Source: Hydrogenophaga pseudoflava NBRC 102511 | Lineage (GTDB): Bacteria > Pseudomonadota > Gammaproteobacteria > Burkholderiales > Burkholderiaceae_C | Direction of reading: 5' to 3' | NCBI RefSeq assembly: GCF_001592285.1 | Contig: NZ_BCWQ01000004.1 | Span: forward strand, 216,444 to 280,443 | Length of the DNA stretch: 64,000 nt | Shown: piece after piece, positions 9,502 through 21,137 of the stretch | How positions within the stretch are numbered: position 1 is the first letter of the stretch | Layout: each line of letters begins with the position of its first letter | Made by a program: the position numbers and the translations under genes | The notes under the pieces: generated by a model | What the model was told of the DNA's origin: nothing | Database searches by the model: none | The model's input: the letters and a program-made list of their open reading frames with translations, nothing else

Positions 9502-10176
9502 ATGGCCATCCTGTCCAATCTGGATCTGATCCGTCGGGTTCCCCTGTTTTCGACGCTCACGCAGGCCCAGGCCGAATCTGTCGCCGAAGCCGTGGTCAAG
9601 CGGCGCTACAAGCGCGGAGAGGTGATCGTGGAGCAGGGCAAGAAATCTAACTTCCTCGCCATCGTGCTCACCGGGCGTGCCCGGGTGGTCACCACCGATT
9701 CAAGGGGGCGGGAGGTGATCCTGGCAACCATGAACCCGGGCGACTACGTGGGCGAGATGAGCCTGATCGACAACCAGCCCCATTCGGCCACGGTGCGCGC
9801 CGAAGTGCAGACCGATGTGCTGATTCTGGGGCGGGTGGAGTTTGCGCGTTGCCTGCCCGAGAACACGTCGATGGCCTATGCGGTCATGAAGGGCTTGGTG
9901 CTCCGCCTGAGGCACGCCGACCGCAAGATCGAATCCCTGGCGTTGATGGATGTGTATGGGCGCGTGGCCAGGGCACTGCTCGAATTTGCGATTCCGGACA
10001 AGGATGGTCGTCTGGTGATCCGCGAGCGGGTCTCGCGCCAGGATGTGGCCAAGATGATCGGCGCATCGCGAGAAATGGTCAGCCGGGTGATGAAGGACCT
10101 GGAGGATCGGGGCTTCATCGAGGTGGGTGAGGACGGCAGCACCATCATCAAGGACCGCCTGACGTCGCTGGGCTGA
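9502..10176 (+). CDS. Crp/Fnr-family transcriptional regulator
   Basis: A cyclic-nucleotide-binding domain (about 10-125) is followed by a winged helix (about 150-215); 224 aa. The nucleotide pocket reads GEMSLIDNQPHSATVRAE. The Arg-Ser pair that holds cAMP phosphate in E. coli CRP is His-Ser here, so cAMP binding is uncertain. The recognition helix ASREMVSRVMKDLEDRG keeps Arg, Glu and Arg at the positions with which CRP reads TGTGA, suggesting CRP-like DNA specificity. There are no N-terminal cysteines, so it is not an Fe-S FNR. ATG 9502 is preferred over 9460 because AAAGG sits nine bases before it and the product starts MAILSNLDLIRRVPLF. Confidence 0.85.
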   Translation: MAILSNLDLIRRVPLFSTLTQAQAESVAEAVVKRRYKRGEVIVEQGKKSNFLAIVLTGRARVVTTDSRGREVILATMNPGDYVGEMSLIDNQPHSATVRAEVQTDVLILGRVEFARCLPENTSMAYAVMKGLVLRLRHADRKIESLALMDVYGRVARALLEFAIPDKDGRLVIRERVSRQDVAKMIGASREMVSRVMKDLEDRGFIEVGEDGSTIIKDRLTSLG

Positions 10177-10290
10177 TCCTTCTATCGCCCATACGTTTCG
10201 TCGACTCACGACTGGTCACATTCCGGTCTGCGGCCACGCGGATCGGGCAACCCGGTGCGGTAAGCTCGTTGCCGCAATCTGTCGAGGTCT

Positions 10291-12645
10291 ATGACGTATT
10301 CCATCAACACGCTCAATGCCGACCGGGCGAATCCGCCTGCAAGTGGCGTCTCCCGGTTCGCCCATGAGCTGGCCCTGGTGCTGGGGGCCGCTCTGCTCGG
10401 GTTCTGGCTGATCGCTCTGCTCAGCCACAGCCTGAACGATCCTGCCTGGAGCACCACGGGCAATGAGGGCGATGTCCACAACTGGGGAGGGCAGCTGGGT
10501 GCCTGGCTGTCCGATGCCAGCTACTACCTGTTCGGCTTCTCTGTCTGGTGGCTGTTGCTGGCGGGCTGGCGCGTGTGGCTGTCGGCTCTGGCCGATCGTT
10601 TGCGGGGGCAGGATGCGGAGTGTGTCGAACCGGTCGACGCCGACGAGCCCTCTTTCTGGCGCAACCCTGCTGTTCAGCGCGCGCTCTACGGGCTTGCGCT
10701 GGTGACGCTGATGGTCGGCAGCGTGGTGTTGGAATGGAGTCGTCTGTACCGGTTTGAATCCCTGCTGCCTGGACACGGTGGGGGCGTGCTGGGACATCTT
10801 TTGGGGCCATGGGGTGTGCGCTGGCTGGGGTTCACCGGCTCGGCACTGGTCGCTCTGGCCTTGATGGTCGTGAGTGCGCCCAGAGTGTTCCAGTTTTCGT
10901 GGGGCCACTGGGCAGAGCGCCTGGGTGCCCAGTTCGACGAGTGGTTCCAGTCACGGAGGGAAAAGCGAGAGGCCGTGGAGGACCAGCGCATCGGCGAGCA
11001 GGCTGCGCGCGAACGCGAGGTGGTGGTCCAGGTGGAGCGCGACGTGATCGAGGAGCAGCACCCGACCCCGGTGGTGATCGAACCTGCGCGGGTCGAGGTA
11101 CCCAAGAGCGAGCGCGTGGCCAAGGAGCGCCAGAAGCCGCTGTTCACCGAAATGCCCGACAGCAAGCTGCCGCAGGTGGACCTGCTGGACAGCGCGCCGT
11201 CCCATCAGCAAGGGGTGGACGCTCAGACGCTGGAGATGACCAGCCGCCTGATCGAAAAGAAGCTCAAGGACTTTGGCGTCGAGGTGCGGGTGGTGGCGGC
11301 TGCGCCGGGCCCGGTGATCACGCGCTACGAAATCGAGCCGGCCACGGGTGTCAAAGGCTCGCAGATTGTCAACCTGAGCCGCGACCTGGCGCGTTCGCTG
11401 TCGCTGGTGTCGATCCGCGTGATCGAGACCATACCGGGCAAGAACCTGATGGCGCTGGAACTGCCCAACGCCAAGCGCCAGACCATCAAGCTCAGCGAGA
11501 TCCTGGGCTCGCAGGTGTACAACGACGCCAGGAGCCTGCTGACCATGGGTCTGGGCAAGGACATCGCCGGCCTGCCGGTGGTGGCCGACCTGGCCAAGAT
11601 GCCGCACTGTCTGGTGGCCGGCACCACCGGTTCGGGCAAGTCGGTGGGCATCAACGCCATGATCCTGTCGCTGCTCTACAAGGCCGACGCCAAGGACGTG
11701 CGGCTGCTGCTGATCGACCCGAAGATGCTGGAACTGAGCGTCTACGAAGGCATTCCGCACCTGCTGTGCCCGGTGGTGACCGACATGAAGCAGGCGGCCA
11801 ACGGCCTGAACTGGTGCGTGGCCGAGATGGAGAAGCGTTACAAGCTCATGAGCAAGATGGGTGTGCGCAACCTGGCCGGCTTCAATGCCAAGATCGACGA
11901 GGCCAAGGCGCGCGGCGAGCACATCGGCAACCCCTTCAGCCTCACGCCCGAACAGCCCGAGCCACTGGAGCGCCTGCCGCACATCGTGGTGGTGATCGAC
12001 GAACTGGCCGACCTGATGATGGTGGTGGGCAAGAAGATCGAGGAGCTGATCGCGCGCCTGGCGCAGAAGGCGCGCGCCGCCGGCATCCACCTGATTCTGG
12101 CGACGCAGCGGCCCAGCGTGGACGTGATCACCGGCCTGATCAAGGCCAACATCCCGACCCGCATCTCCTTCCAGGTCAGCAGCAAGATCGACAGCCGCAC
12201 CATCCTCGACCAGATGGGCGCCGAGAGCCTGCTGGGCATGGGCGACATGCTCTACATGCCTTCGGGCACCGGCTTCCCGATCCGCGTGCACGGCGCCTTC
12301 GTCAGCGACGACGAGGTGCACCGGGTGGCTTCTTACCTCAAGGAGCAGTATGGCGAGCCCAACTACATCGACGGCGTGCTGGAGTCGGCTGCGGGTGATG
12401 GCGAGGGTGGCGACATGTTTGGTGAAGGTGGCGGCGAGGGCGGCGAGAAGGACCCGCTGTACGACCAGGCGGTGGCCATCGTGCTGCAGGACCGCAAGGC
12501 CAGCATTTCCTACGTCCAGCGCAAGCTCAAGATCGGCTACAACCGGGCCGCCCGCCTGCTCGAAGACATGGAAAACGCCGGGCTGGTGAGTGCGCTCACC
12601 AGCAGCGGCCAGCGCGACATCCTGGTGGCGCCGCGCGGCGACTGA
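10291..12645 (+). CDS. ftsK: DNA translocase FtsK
   Basis: Septum-anchored, ATP-driven DNA pump that clears and sorts the chromosome terminus at division (784 aa). The N-terminal region has about four membrane segments (roughly 30-50, 75-95, 140-160, 180-205), followed by a short charged linker and not the very long linker of E. coli. The motor has Walker A GTTGSGKS (444-451) and the Walker B stretch [12 protein letters not shown]. The C-terminal gamma domain ([24 protein letters not shown]) is the winged helix that reads KOPS. It is first in an apparent ftsK-lolA-rarA operon, a common order in bacteria. Confidence 0.96.
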   Translation: MTYSINTLNADRANPPASGVSRFAHELALVLGAALLGFWLIALLSHSLNDPAWSTTGNEGDVHNWGGQLGAWLSDASYYLFGFSVWWLLLAGWRVWLSALADRLRGQDAECVEPVDADEPSFWRNPAVQRALYGLALVTLMVGSVVLEWSRLYRFESLLPGHGGGVLGHLLGPWGVRWLGFTGSALVALALMVVSAPRVFQFSWGHWAERLGAQFDEWFQSRREKREAVEDQRIGEQAAREREVVVQVERDVIEEQHPTPVVIEPARVEVPKSERVAKERQKPLFTEMPDSKLPQVDLLDSAPSHQQGVDAQTLEMTSRLIEKKLKDFGVEVRVVAAAPGPVITRYEIEPATGVKGSQIVNLSRDLARSLSLVSIRVIETIPGKNLMALELPNAKRQTIKLSEILGSQVYNDARSLLTMGLGKDIAGLPVVADLAKMPHCLVAGTTGSGKSVGINAMILSLLYKADAKDVRLLLIDPKMLELSVYEGIPHLLCPVVTDMKQAANGLNWCVAEMEKRYKLMSKMGVRNLAGFNAKIDEAKARGEHIGNPFSLTPEQPEPLERLPHIVVVIDELADLMMVVGKKIEELIARLAQKARAAGIHLILATQRPSVDVITGLIKANIPTRISFQVSSKIDSRTILDQMGAESLLGMGDMLYMPSGTGFPIRVHGAFVSDDEVHRVASYLKEQYGEPNYIDGVLESAAGDGEGGDMFGEGGGEGGEKDPLYDQAVAIVLQDRKASISYVQRKLKIGYNRAARLLEDMENAGLVSALTSSGQRDILVAPRGD

Positions 12646-12690
12646 CGCTCGCACGGAAACCTTTGCGGGGCCTGCGGCTCCCATACGCTC

Positions 12691-13329
12691 ATGAACCACA
12701 GAACTATTTTTGCCATCGTGCTGTCCCTGGCGGCGTCGCTTGCCCGTGCCGACGGGCTGCAGGATCTCGAAACCTTCCTGCGCGAAGTGAAGAGTGCGCA
12801 GGCCAGCTTCACCCAGGTCGTGACCTCGCCCAAGCGAGAGGGCGAAGCCACCGCGCGCAGCAAGACGTCCAGCGGCCGGTTCGAGTTCCAGCGCCCGGGG
12901 CGCTTCCGCTTCGAGTACACCAAGCCGTTCGAGCAGACCATCGTGGCCGACGGCCAGACCCTGTGGCTGTACGACGTGGACCTCAACCAGGTCACGGCGC
13001 GCAAGCAGCAGGATGCGTTGGGCAGCACGCCCGCCGCGCTGATCGCCTCGGGCACCGACATCAAGGGTCTGTTCGAGGCGTTCGATCTCAAGGCCGGAGC
13101 GGCCAGGGATGGCATGGAATGGGTCGACGCCCAGCCCAAGGCGAAGGACGGGCAACTGCAGAGCGTGAAGGTCGGATTCCGGCAGGGGCAGCTGGCGGTG
13201 CTGGAGATCGTCGACGGACTCGGCCAGCGCTCGGTGCTGAGCTTTGCGCAATGGCAAGGCAATGTGGCGGTCAAACCCGAGCGTTTCCGCTTCCAGCCGC
13301 CGGCCGGTGCCGACGTCATCCGCCCCTGA
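12691..13329 (+). CDS. lolA: Outer-membrane lipoprotein carrier protein LolA
   Basis: Periplasmic chaperone that takes lipoproteins from LolCDE to LolB. The 212-residue precursor begins with a Sec signal peptide (about 1-20, MNHRTIFAIVLSLAASLARA, cleaved after ARA). The mature part shows the family features: the FLREVKSAQASFTQ start, the segment GRFEFQRPGRFRFEYTKPFEQ, and DGQTLWLYDVDLNQVT. It starts 45 bp after ftsK and is followed 10 bp later by rarA. Confidence 0.95.
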   Translation: MNHRTIFAIVLSLAASLARADGLQDLETFLREVKSAQASFTQVVTSPKREGEATARSKTSSGRFEFQRPGRFRFEYTKPFEQTIVADGQTLWLYDVDLNQVTARKQQDALGSTPAALIASGTDIKGLFEAFDLKAGAARDGMEWVDAQPKAKDGQLQSVKVGFRQGQLAVLEIVDGLGQRSVLSFAQWQGNVAVKPERFRFQPPAGADVIRP

Positions 13330-13339
13330 ACGGAGTCGC

Positions 13340-14632
13340 GTGGCCACCGCTGCCGCCCACCAACCGCTGGCCGAGCGCCTGCGCCCGCGCTCGCTGGGTG
13401 AGGTGATCGGCCAGCAGCACCTGCTGGGGGAGGGCATGGCGCTGCGCCTGGCCTTCGAGTCCGGTCAGCCGCACAGCTGCATCCTCTGGGGGCCGCCAGG
13501 GGTGGGCAAAACCACCATCGCGCGGCTCATGGCCGATGCCTTCGACGCCCAGTTCATCACCATCAGCGCGGTGCTGGGCGGCGTGAAGGACATCCGGGAG
13601 GCGGTGGAGCGCGCGGAGGCGGCCCGCGATGGTCTGCACGCCCAGCGCACCATCGTCTTCGTCGACGAGGTGCACCGCTTCAACAAGAGTCAGCAGGATG
13701 CGTTCCTGCCGCATGTCGAGAGCGGCCTGTTCACTTTCATCGGTGCCACCACCGAGAACCCCTCGTTCGAGGTCAATTCAGCGCTGCTGTCGCGGGCAGT
13801 GGTCTATGTGTTGCAGCCGCTGGGTGAGGACGATCTGCGCCAATTGGTGACACGTGCGCAGGGCATCGGTGCCGTGCCGGCCATTGAAAAGGCGGCCGAG
13901 GACCGTCTGATCGCTTACGCCGATGGCGATGCACGGCGTCTTCTGAACACCCTGGAAACCCTGGCGGTCGCCGCCCAGCGTGAAAAGCTGGAGCAGGTGA
14001 CGGACGTGTGGCTGCTGCGCGTGCTGGGTGAGCGCATGCGCCGCTACGACAAGGGCGGCGAGCAGTTCTACGACACCATCAGCGCGCTGCACAAAAGCGT
14101 GCGCGGCTCTGATCCGGACGCGTCGCTGTACTGGTTCGTGCGCATGCTCGATGGTGGTGCGGACCCGCGCTACATGGCGCGACGGCTGATCCGCATGGCG
14201 GCCGAGGACATCGGCCTGGCCGATCCTCGGGCCCTGCGCCTGGCACTGGACTCGGCCGAGGTCTACGAACGCCTGGGGTCGCCGGAGGGCGAACTGGCTC
14301 TGGCCGAATGTGTGGTCTACCTGGCGGTGGCACCCAAGTCCAACGCGGTCTACAAGGCTTTCAACGAGGCCAAGGCCTTTGTCAAGAAAGACGGCAGCCG
14401 CCCGGTGCCCATGCATCTGCGCAATGCCCCCACGAAACTGATGAAGGATCTCGACTACGGCAAGGGCTACCGCTATGCGCACGACGAGGCAGGAGGTTTT
14501 GCGGCAGGCGAGACCTATCTGCCCGACGGCATGGCAGGCACGCAGTTCTACCGACCCGTCGACCGGGGACTGGAGATCCGCATCGGTGATAAGTTGCGGG
14601 AGCTCAAGCGGCTCAACAATCAAAAAGACTAA
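13340..14632 (+). CDS. rarA: Replication-associated recombination protein A (MgsA/RarA)
   Basis: AAA+ ATPase that acts at stalled replication forks together with SSB and RecA (430 aa). Walker A is GPPGVGKTT (51-59), Walker B is [10 protein letters not shown], and sensor 1 is in [13 protein letters not shown]. The C-terminal half has the MgsA tetramerisation domain with DPDASLYWF and [14 protein letters not shown]. The start is GTG 13340, with CGGAG seven bases upstream; earlier in-frame codons overlap lolA and are not conserved. It is last in the ftsK-lolA-rarA unit. Confidence 0.93.
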   Translation: MATAAAHQPLAERLRPRSLGEVIGQQHLLGEGMALRLAFESGQPHSCILWGPPGVGKTTIARLMADAFDAQFITISAVLGGVKDIREAVERAEAARDGLHAQRTIVFVDEVHRFNKSQQDAFLPHVESGLFTFIGATTENPSFEVNSALLSRAVVYVLQPLGEDDLRQLVTRAQGIGAVPAIEKAAEDRLIAYADGDARRLLNTLETLAVAAQREKLEQVTDVWLLRVLGERMRRYDKGGEQFYDTISALHKSVRGSDPDASLYWFVRMLDGGADPRYMARRLIRMAAEDIGLADPRALRLALDSAEVYERLGSPEGELALAECVVYLAVAPKSNAVYKAFNEAKAFVKKDGSRPVPMHLRNAPTKLMKDLDYGKGYRYAHDEAGGFAAGETYLPDGMAGTQFYRPVDRGLEIRIGDKLRELKRLNNQKD

Positions 14633-14737
14633 TGAAGAGCCTGACGCGCTGATGCAGCACTTTTGGAGCGCCAAAACCGAGGGAAAACCCGCGCGGAATC
14701 AGGGCTCGCCCGCATCAGGTGTGTGCCGACCCTTGGC

Positions 14738-14797
14738 TACAATCCGCCTCCAACCCGCAGTCTGCCCTGTTTCAGGGTCTGGCCTGGCGGGTTTTTT
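14738..14797 (+). promoter_or_regulatory. -10 element followed at once by a terminator-like hairpin, upstream of livH
   Basis: TACAAT (14738-14743) is followed by the stem AACCCGC (14752-14758) pairing with GCGGGTT (14787-14793), then a run of T. Inside the big loop CCCTG-TTT-CAGGG (14765-14777) forms a second hairpin. It may simply end rarA transcription. If the -10 is used, the hairpin sits at the very 5' end of the liv transcript and could act as an attenuator or make a tiny RNA. No clear -35 is seen. The rest of the gap to livH holds another stem (CCCGCGC and GCGCGGG near 14830-14855). Confidence 0.5.
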
Positions 14798-14903
14798 GCT
14801 AAGTTGAAGCGGGTCTGAACACGGGACCCCGCGCTGCACAACGGCGCGGGATCGGATTTCCCGGTCTGGTGTCCCGGCCTGTCAAAAACACGGAGAAAAC
14901 TTC

Positions 14904-15833
14904 ATGGACGTCTTGCTGCAGCAGATCATCAACGGTCTGGTCCTGGGCAGTATGTATGCGCTGGTGGCGCTTGGGTACACGATGGTGTACGGCATCATCG
15001 GTCTCATCAACTTCGCGCACGGTGATGTGCTCATGGTCGGCGCGCTGACCAGCTGGACCATCATAGGCTGGATGAGCAACGCCTCGCCCGGCCTGCCCGG
15101 CTGGATGGTGCTGCTGCTGGCCACGGTCATTGCGATGGTGGTGTGCGGTGCGCTGAACTACACGATCGAGAAGCTGGCCTACCGGCCGCTTCGCAACTCG
15201 CCCCGGCTGGCGCCGCTGATCACCGCCATCGGCATGTCGCTGCTGCTGCAGACTTTCGCGATGATCATCTGGGAACCCAACCCCAAGGCCTATCCCGCGA
15301 CCCTGTCGCGTGAGCCGATCGAGTTTGCCGGCGCCGTGATCTCGGTGACGCAGATCGTCATCCTGGCCGCGACGGCCATCACGCTGGCCTTCCTGATGTG
15401 GCTGGTGAACAAGACCAACCTGGGCCGTGCCATGCGGGCCACCGCCGAGAACCCCCGGGTCGCCGCGCTGATGGGCATCAAGCCCGACGTGGTCATCTCC
15501 GCCACCTTCATCATCGGTGCCATGCTGGCCGCCATCGCTGGCGTGATGTGGGCTTCCAACTACGGCACGGTGCAGCACGCCATGGGCTTCATGCCCGGCC
15601 TCAAGGCCTTCGTGGCCGCGGTGATGGGCGGCATCGGCAACCTGGCCGGTGCCGTGGTGGGCGGCGTCGCGCTGGGCCTGATCGAGTCGCTGGGCGCCGG
15701 TTACCTGGGCCAGCTCACCGGTGGCGTGCTGGGCAGCCAGTACGTCGACATCTTTGCCTTCATCGTGCTGGCCCTGGTGCTCACGCTGCGCCCCTCGGGC
15801 CTGCTGGGTGAGCGTGTGGCCGACCGCGCCTGA
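14904..15833 (+). CDS. livH: Branched-chain amino acid ABC transporter permease LivH
   Basis: Inner-membrane permease of a LivHMGF-type importer for branched-chain or related amino acids (309 aa, about 8 hydrophobic helices). The N-terminal GLVLGSMYALVALGYTMVYG, the NFAHGDVLMVGA motif and the EAA-like loop RAMRATAENPRVAALMGI are diagnostic. An ACGGAGA ribosome site precedes ATG 14904. It is first in a tight four-gene operon. No periplasmic binding protein gene is in the window, so the substrate is inferred from the family only. Confidence 0.93.
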   Translation: MDVLLQQIINGLVLGSMYALVALGYTMVYGIIGLINFAHGDVLMVGALTSWTIIGWMSNASPGLPGWMVLLLATVIAMVVCGALNYTIEKLAYRPLRNSPRLAPLITAIGMSLLLQTFAMIIWEPNPKAYPATLSREPIEFAGAVISVTQIVILAATAITLAFLMWLVNKTNLGRAMRATAENPRVAALMGIKPDVVISATFIIGAMLAAIAGVMWASNYGTVQHAMGFMPGLKAFVAAVMGGIGNLAGAVVGGVALGLIESLGAGYLGQLTGGVLGSQYVDIFAFIVLALVLTLRPSGLLGERVADRA

Positions 15834-15849
15834 CCCCGGGAGAACCATC

Positions 15850-16947
15850 ATGACGAAGACCACTCCCGGCAAACTTGCAGTCTGGGCCCTGGCCGCCATC
15901 GCGCTGTTCATGCTGCCGCTGCTGCTGCAGGCCACAGGCAGCAATTCCTGGGTCCGCATCGTGGACCTGGCACTGCTCTATGTGCTGCTGGCCCTGGGCC
16001 TGAACATCGTGGTCGGTTACGCCGGCCTGCTGGACCTGGGCTACATCGCGTTCTTCGCGGTCGGCGCCTATCTCTATGGCCTGCTGGCCTCGCCGCACCT
16101 GGCCGAGACCTTCCCGGCCATCCAGGCGATGTTCCCCAACGGACTGCACGTCAACATCTGGCTGGTCATGCTCCTGGCGGCCGTCGTGGCCGGCGTGGTC
16201 GGCATGCTGCTCGGAGCACCGACGCTGAAGCTGCGCGGCGACTACCTGGCCATCATCACGCTGGGGTTCGGTGAAATCATCCGCATCTTCATGCTCAACC
16301 TGGATCGCCCGGTGAACATCACCAACGGACCCAAGGGCATTGCGCAGATCGATCCGCTCACCGTGTTCGGTTTCAACATGGGACAGCGCCACACGCTCAC
16401 CATTGGCGACTGGAGCTACACCATTCAGCCGGTGACGCTCTATTACTACCTGTTCCTGTTCTTCGTGATCCTGTCGATCGTCCTGTCCTACCGCCTGCAG
16501 GACTCCCGCGTCGGCCGCGCCTGGATGGCCATCCGCGAAGACGAGATCGCCGCCAAGGCCATGGGCCTGAACACGCGCAACCTCAAGCTGCTGGCCTTCG
16601 GCATGGGCGCCACCTTCGGCGGCATGTCGGGTGTGCTGTTCGCCTCGTTCCAGCGCTTCGTGTCGCCCGAATCCTTCTCGCTGATGGAGTCGGTGATGGT
16701 GGTGGCGATGGTGGTGGTGGGCGGCATCGGCCACATCCCGGGCGTGATCCTGGGGGCGCTGCTGCTGGCTGGTCTGCCTGAGGTGCTGCGCCACGTGGCC
16801 GGCCCGCTGACCGAACTGACCGGTGGCCGCCTCGGCCCTGAAATCCTGCGCCAACTCCTGATCGCCCTGGCGATGGTGGTGGTGATGCTGTTGCGTCCGA
16901 AGGGACTCTGGCCCGCGCCCGAACACGGCAAGTCGTTGGCCAAGTGA
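15850..16947 (+). CDS. livM: Branched-chain amino acid ABC transporter permease LivM
   Basis: Second permease subunit that pairs with LivH (365 aa, about 9-10 membrane helices). Signature stretches are GLNIVVGYAGLLDLGYIAFF, APTLKLRGDYLAIITLGFGEI and RAWMAIREDEIAAKAMGLNT (the loop that docks on the ATPase). ATG 15850 (MTKTTPGKLAV) follows a GGGAGAA ribosome site and leaves 16 bp after livH. The next gene starts 16 bp downstream. Confidence 0.93.
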   Translation: MTKTTPGKLAVWALAAIALFMLPLLLQATGSNSWVRIVDLALLYVLLALGLNIVVGYAGLLDLGYIAFFAVGAYLYGLLASPHLAETFPAIQAMFPNGLHVNIWLVMLLAAVVAGVVGMLLGAPTLKLRGDYLAIITLGFGEIIRIFMLNLDRPVNITNGPKGIAQIDPLTVFGFNMGQRHTLTIGDWSYTIQPVTLYYYLFLFFVILSIVLSYRLQDSRVGRAWMAIREDEIAAKAMGLNTRNLKLLAFGMGATFGGMSGVLFASFQRFVSPESFSLMESVMVVAMVVVGGIGHIPGVILGALLLAGLPEVLRHVAGPLTELTGGRLGPEILRQLLIALAMVVVMLLRPKGLWPAPEHGKSLAK

Positions 16948-16963
16948 GCGAGAGGACACGAAC

Positions 16964-17734
16964 ATGAGCGAAACCATTCTCAAAGTCGCCAACGTCTCCA
17001 AGCGCTTTGGCGGTCTGCAGGCCCTCAGCGATGTGGGCATCACCATCCAGCGTGGCCAGGTCTATGGCCTGATCGGCCCCAACGGCGCCGGCAAGACCAC
17101 CTTTTTCAACGTGCTGACCGGCCTCTACACGCCCGACAGCGGCACCTTCGAGCTGGCCGGCAAGCCCTACACGCCGACGGCCGTGCACGAAGTGGCCAAG
17201 GCCGGCATTGCCCGCACCTTCCAGAACATCCGCCTGTTCGCAGAAATGACGGCGCTGGAGAACGTGATGGTCGGGCGCCACGTGCGCACCCACTCGGGCA
17301 TCCTGGGGGCCGTGCTGCGCACCCCTGGCTTCAAGAAGGAAGAGGCAGAAATCGCCGCCCGTGCGAAGGAACTGCTCGACTACGTGGGCATCGGCAAGCT
17401 GGCCGACTACAAGTCGCGCACCCTGAGCTACGGCGACCAGCGCCGGCTGGAGATTGCACGCGCGCTGGCGACCGACCCGCAGCTGATCGCGCTGGACGAG
17501 CCGGCGGCCGGCATGAACGCCACCGAAAAGGTGCAGCTGCGCGAGCTGATCGACCGCATCCGCAACGACAACCGCACCATCCTGCTGATCGAACACGACG
17601 TGAAGCTGGTGATGGGCCTGTGCGACCGCGTGACCGTGCTCGACTACGGCAAGCAGCTCTCGTCCGGCACGCCGGCCGAGGTGCAGAGCGATCCCAAGGT
17701 GATCGAGGCGTATCTGGGCACGGGCGGCCACTGA
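16964..17734 (+). CDS. livG: Branched-chain amino acid ABC transporter ATP-binding protein LivG
   Basis: Cytosolic ATPase of the Liv transporter (256 aa). Walker A is GPNGAGKTT (38-46), the signature is LSYGDQRRLEIARAL, and Walker B is LIALDEPAAGMNATE. The ARTFQNIRLFAEMTALENVMVG stretch and the MNATE continuation are typical of LivG. It is translationally close to livM and livF. Confidence 0.95.
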   Translation: MSETILKVANVSKRFGGLQALSDVGITIQRGQVYGLIGPNGAGKTTFFNVLTGLYTPDSGTFELAGKPYTPTAVHEVAKAGIARTFQNIRLFAEMTALENVMVGRHVRTHSGILGAVLRTPGFKKEEAEIAARAKELLDYVGIGKLADYKSRTLSYGDQRRLEIARALATDPQLIALDEPAAGMNATEKVQLRELIDRIRNDNRTILLIEHDVKLVMGLCDRVTVLDYGKQLSSGTPAEVQSDPKVIEAYLGTGGH

Positions 17735-17753
17735 AAGAGAGAGCGAGAACAAC

Positions 17754-18470
<717 letters not shown>

Positions 18471-18493
18471 CCGTTTCGCGGAAAACTACAATG

Positions 18494-18526
18494 ACGGGTT
18501 GCGCTTTTGTGGCGCAACCCGTTTTT
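18494..18526 (+). terminator. Terminator of the liv operon, overlapping the lysS promoter region
   Basis: ACGGGTTGCGC (18494-18504) pairs perfectly with GCGCAACCCGT (18512-18522) and is followed by a T run. The -10-like TACAAT at 18487-18492 ends one base before the hairpin, so transcripts from it would begin inside the left arm and escape the terminator. Confidence 0.85.
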
Positions 18527-18540
18527 ATTTGTCCAACACC

Positions 18541-20088
<1,548 letters not shown>

Positions 20089-20095
20089 CGCCACC

Positions 20096-21127
20096 GTGAG
20101 CGACCTGCAGCGCCTGGACCGCCGCGTCTGGTGGCTGGTCGGCGGGGCGCTGCTGCTGTCGCTGGCCATCACGGCCTGGGACCACTGGGGGCGCTGGCAC
20201 ACCCCGCGCCTGGAAGTGCGCAACTTCGTCATGCTCTGGCTCTACTGGGCGCCGCGCCTGGCGGGGCTGCCGCTGCTGGTGGGCCTGTGGCTGCGCTGGC
20301 GCATCGAGCGTGGCGCGCGCCGCTGGCGCCACCCGGTCTATGCGGCTTTGGTGCTGGTGGGCCTGTGGTCGTCGTGGATCGAGCCTTACTGGATCCGCGT
20401 GCGCCACACCACCCTGTCCGGCATTCCGGCCGAAGCACAGCCGCTGAAGTTGGCGCTGGTCGCCGACATCCACTGGGGCCTGTTCTTCCGCGACCGGCAG
20501 CTGGACGATCTGGTGAACCGCCTCAACGCCATGGATGTGGACGCGGTGATCGTCGCGGGCGACTGGACGCACGAGCCGACGCAGGACCTGCGTGCGGGCT
20601 TCGCACCGCTGGCCCGTCTGCGTCATCCGGTCTGGGGCGTGCTGGGCAACCACGATGTGCAGGCGCCGGGGCCGAAACTCACCGCGCCGCTGCGCGAAGC
20701 GCTGACGCAGCACGGTGTTCGCCTGATCGAAGGGCAGGCCGTGCCCTTGAAGGGCTGGGAGCTGGTGGGCCTGGACGATCAGTGGGGCGGGCGGCCACAG
20801 CCGCAGATTGAGCGCCTCTGGCCAGGCGGCCTCAGCAACGACTCAACCCGGCGGCTGGTGGTGGTGCACCAGCCCGACACCGTGGCCCTGCTGCCGAAGG
20901 GCGCGGCGTTCCTGTCCATGGCCGGGCACACCCATGGTGGGCAGATCTGGATTCCCGGTTTTTCGCCCTGGTTCCTGCGCAAGACCAATTCCCTGCAGCC
21001 CTGGTGGAACGGGCTGTACGGCACAAGGGCCGGGCAGCTGCTGGTGACGCCCGGTGTGGGCACGATCGGCCTGCCGGCGCGGCTGGGGGTGCGGCCGACC
21101 ATCGACCGCATCGATCTCGTGCGCTGA
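20096..21127 (+). CDS. Membrane-anchored metallophosphoesterase (YkuE-like)
   Basis: A calcineurin-like phosphoesterase with an N-terminal membrane part (343 aa). Hydrophobic helices lie around 12-28, 42-63 and 80-97. The two-metal site is complete in order: Asp-x-His in VADIHWG, GDW, GNHD, His in VVVHQPD, and GHTHGG. Proteins of this architecture have been linked to phospholipid or UDP-sugar-lipid phosphodiester cleavage, but the substrate here is unknown. The start is GTG 20096, only 7 bp after lysS, so the pair is probably co-transcribed. Its stop and the convergent rpoH stop lie in the two arms of a small inverted repeat (21125-21140). Confidence 0.82.
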   Translation: MSDLQRLDRRVWWLVGGALLLSLAITAWDHWGRWHTPRLEVRNFVMLWLYWAPRLAGLPLLVGLWLRWRIERGARRWRHPVYAALVLVGLWSSWIEPYWIRVRHTTLSGIPAEAQPLKLALVADIHWGLFFRDRQLDDLVNRLNAMDVDAVIVAGDWTHEPTQDLRAGFAPLARLRHPVWGVLGNHDVQAPGPKLTAPLREALTQHGVRLIEGQAVPLKGWELVGLDDQWGGRPQPQIERLWPGGLSNDSTRRLVVVHQPDTVALLPKGAAFLSMAGHTHGGQIWIPGFSPWFLRKTNSLQPWWNGLYGTRAGQLLVTPGVGTIGLPARLGVRPTIDRIDLVR

Positions 21128-21137
21128 GCACGCGGGC

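Noticed and set aside
10951..13437. An 828-codon open frame on the minus strand opposite ftsK and lolA
   Set aside because: Antisense shadow; ftsK and lolA carry complete motif sets on the other strand.
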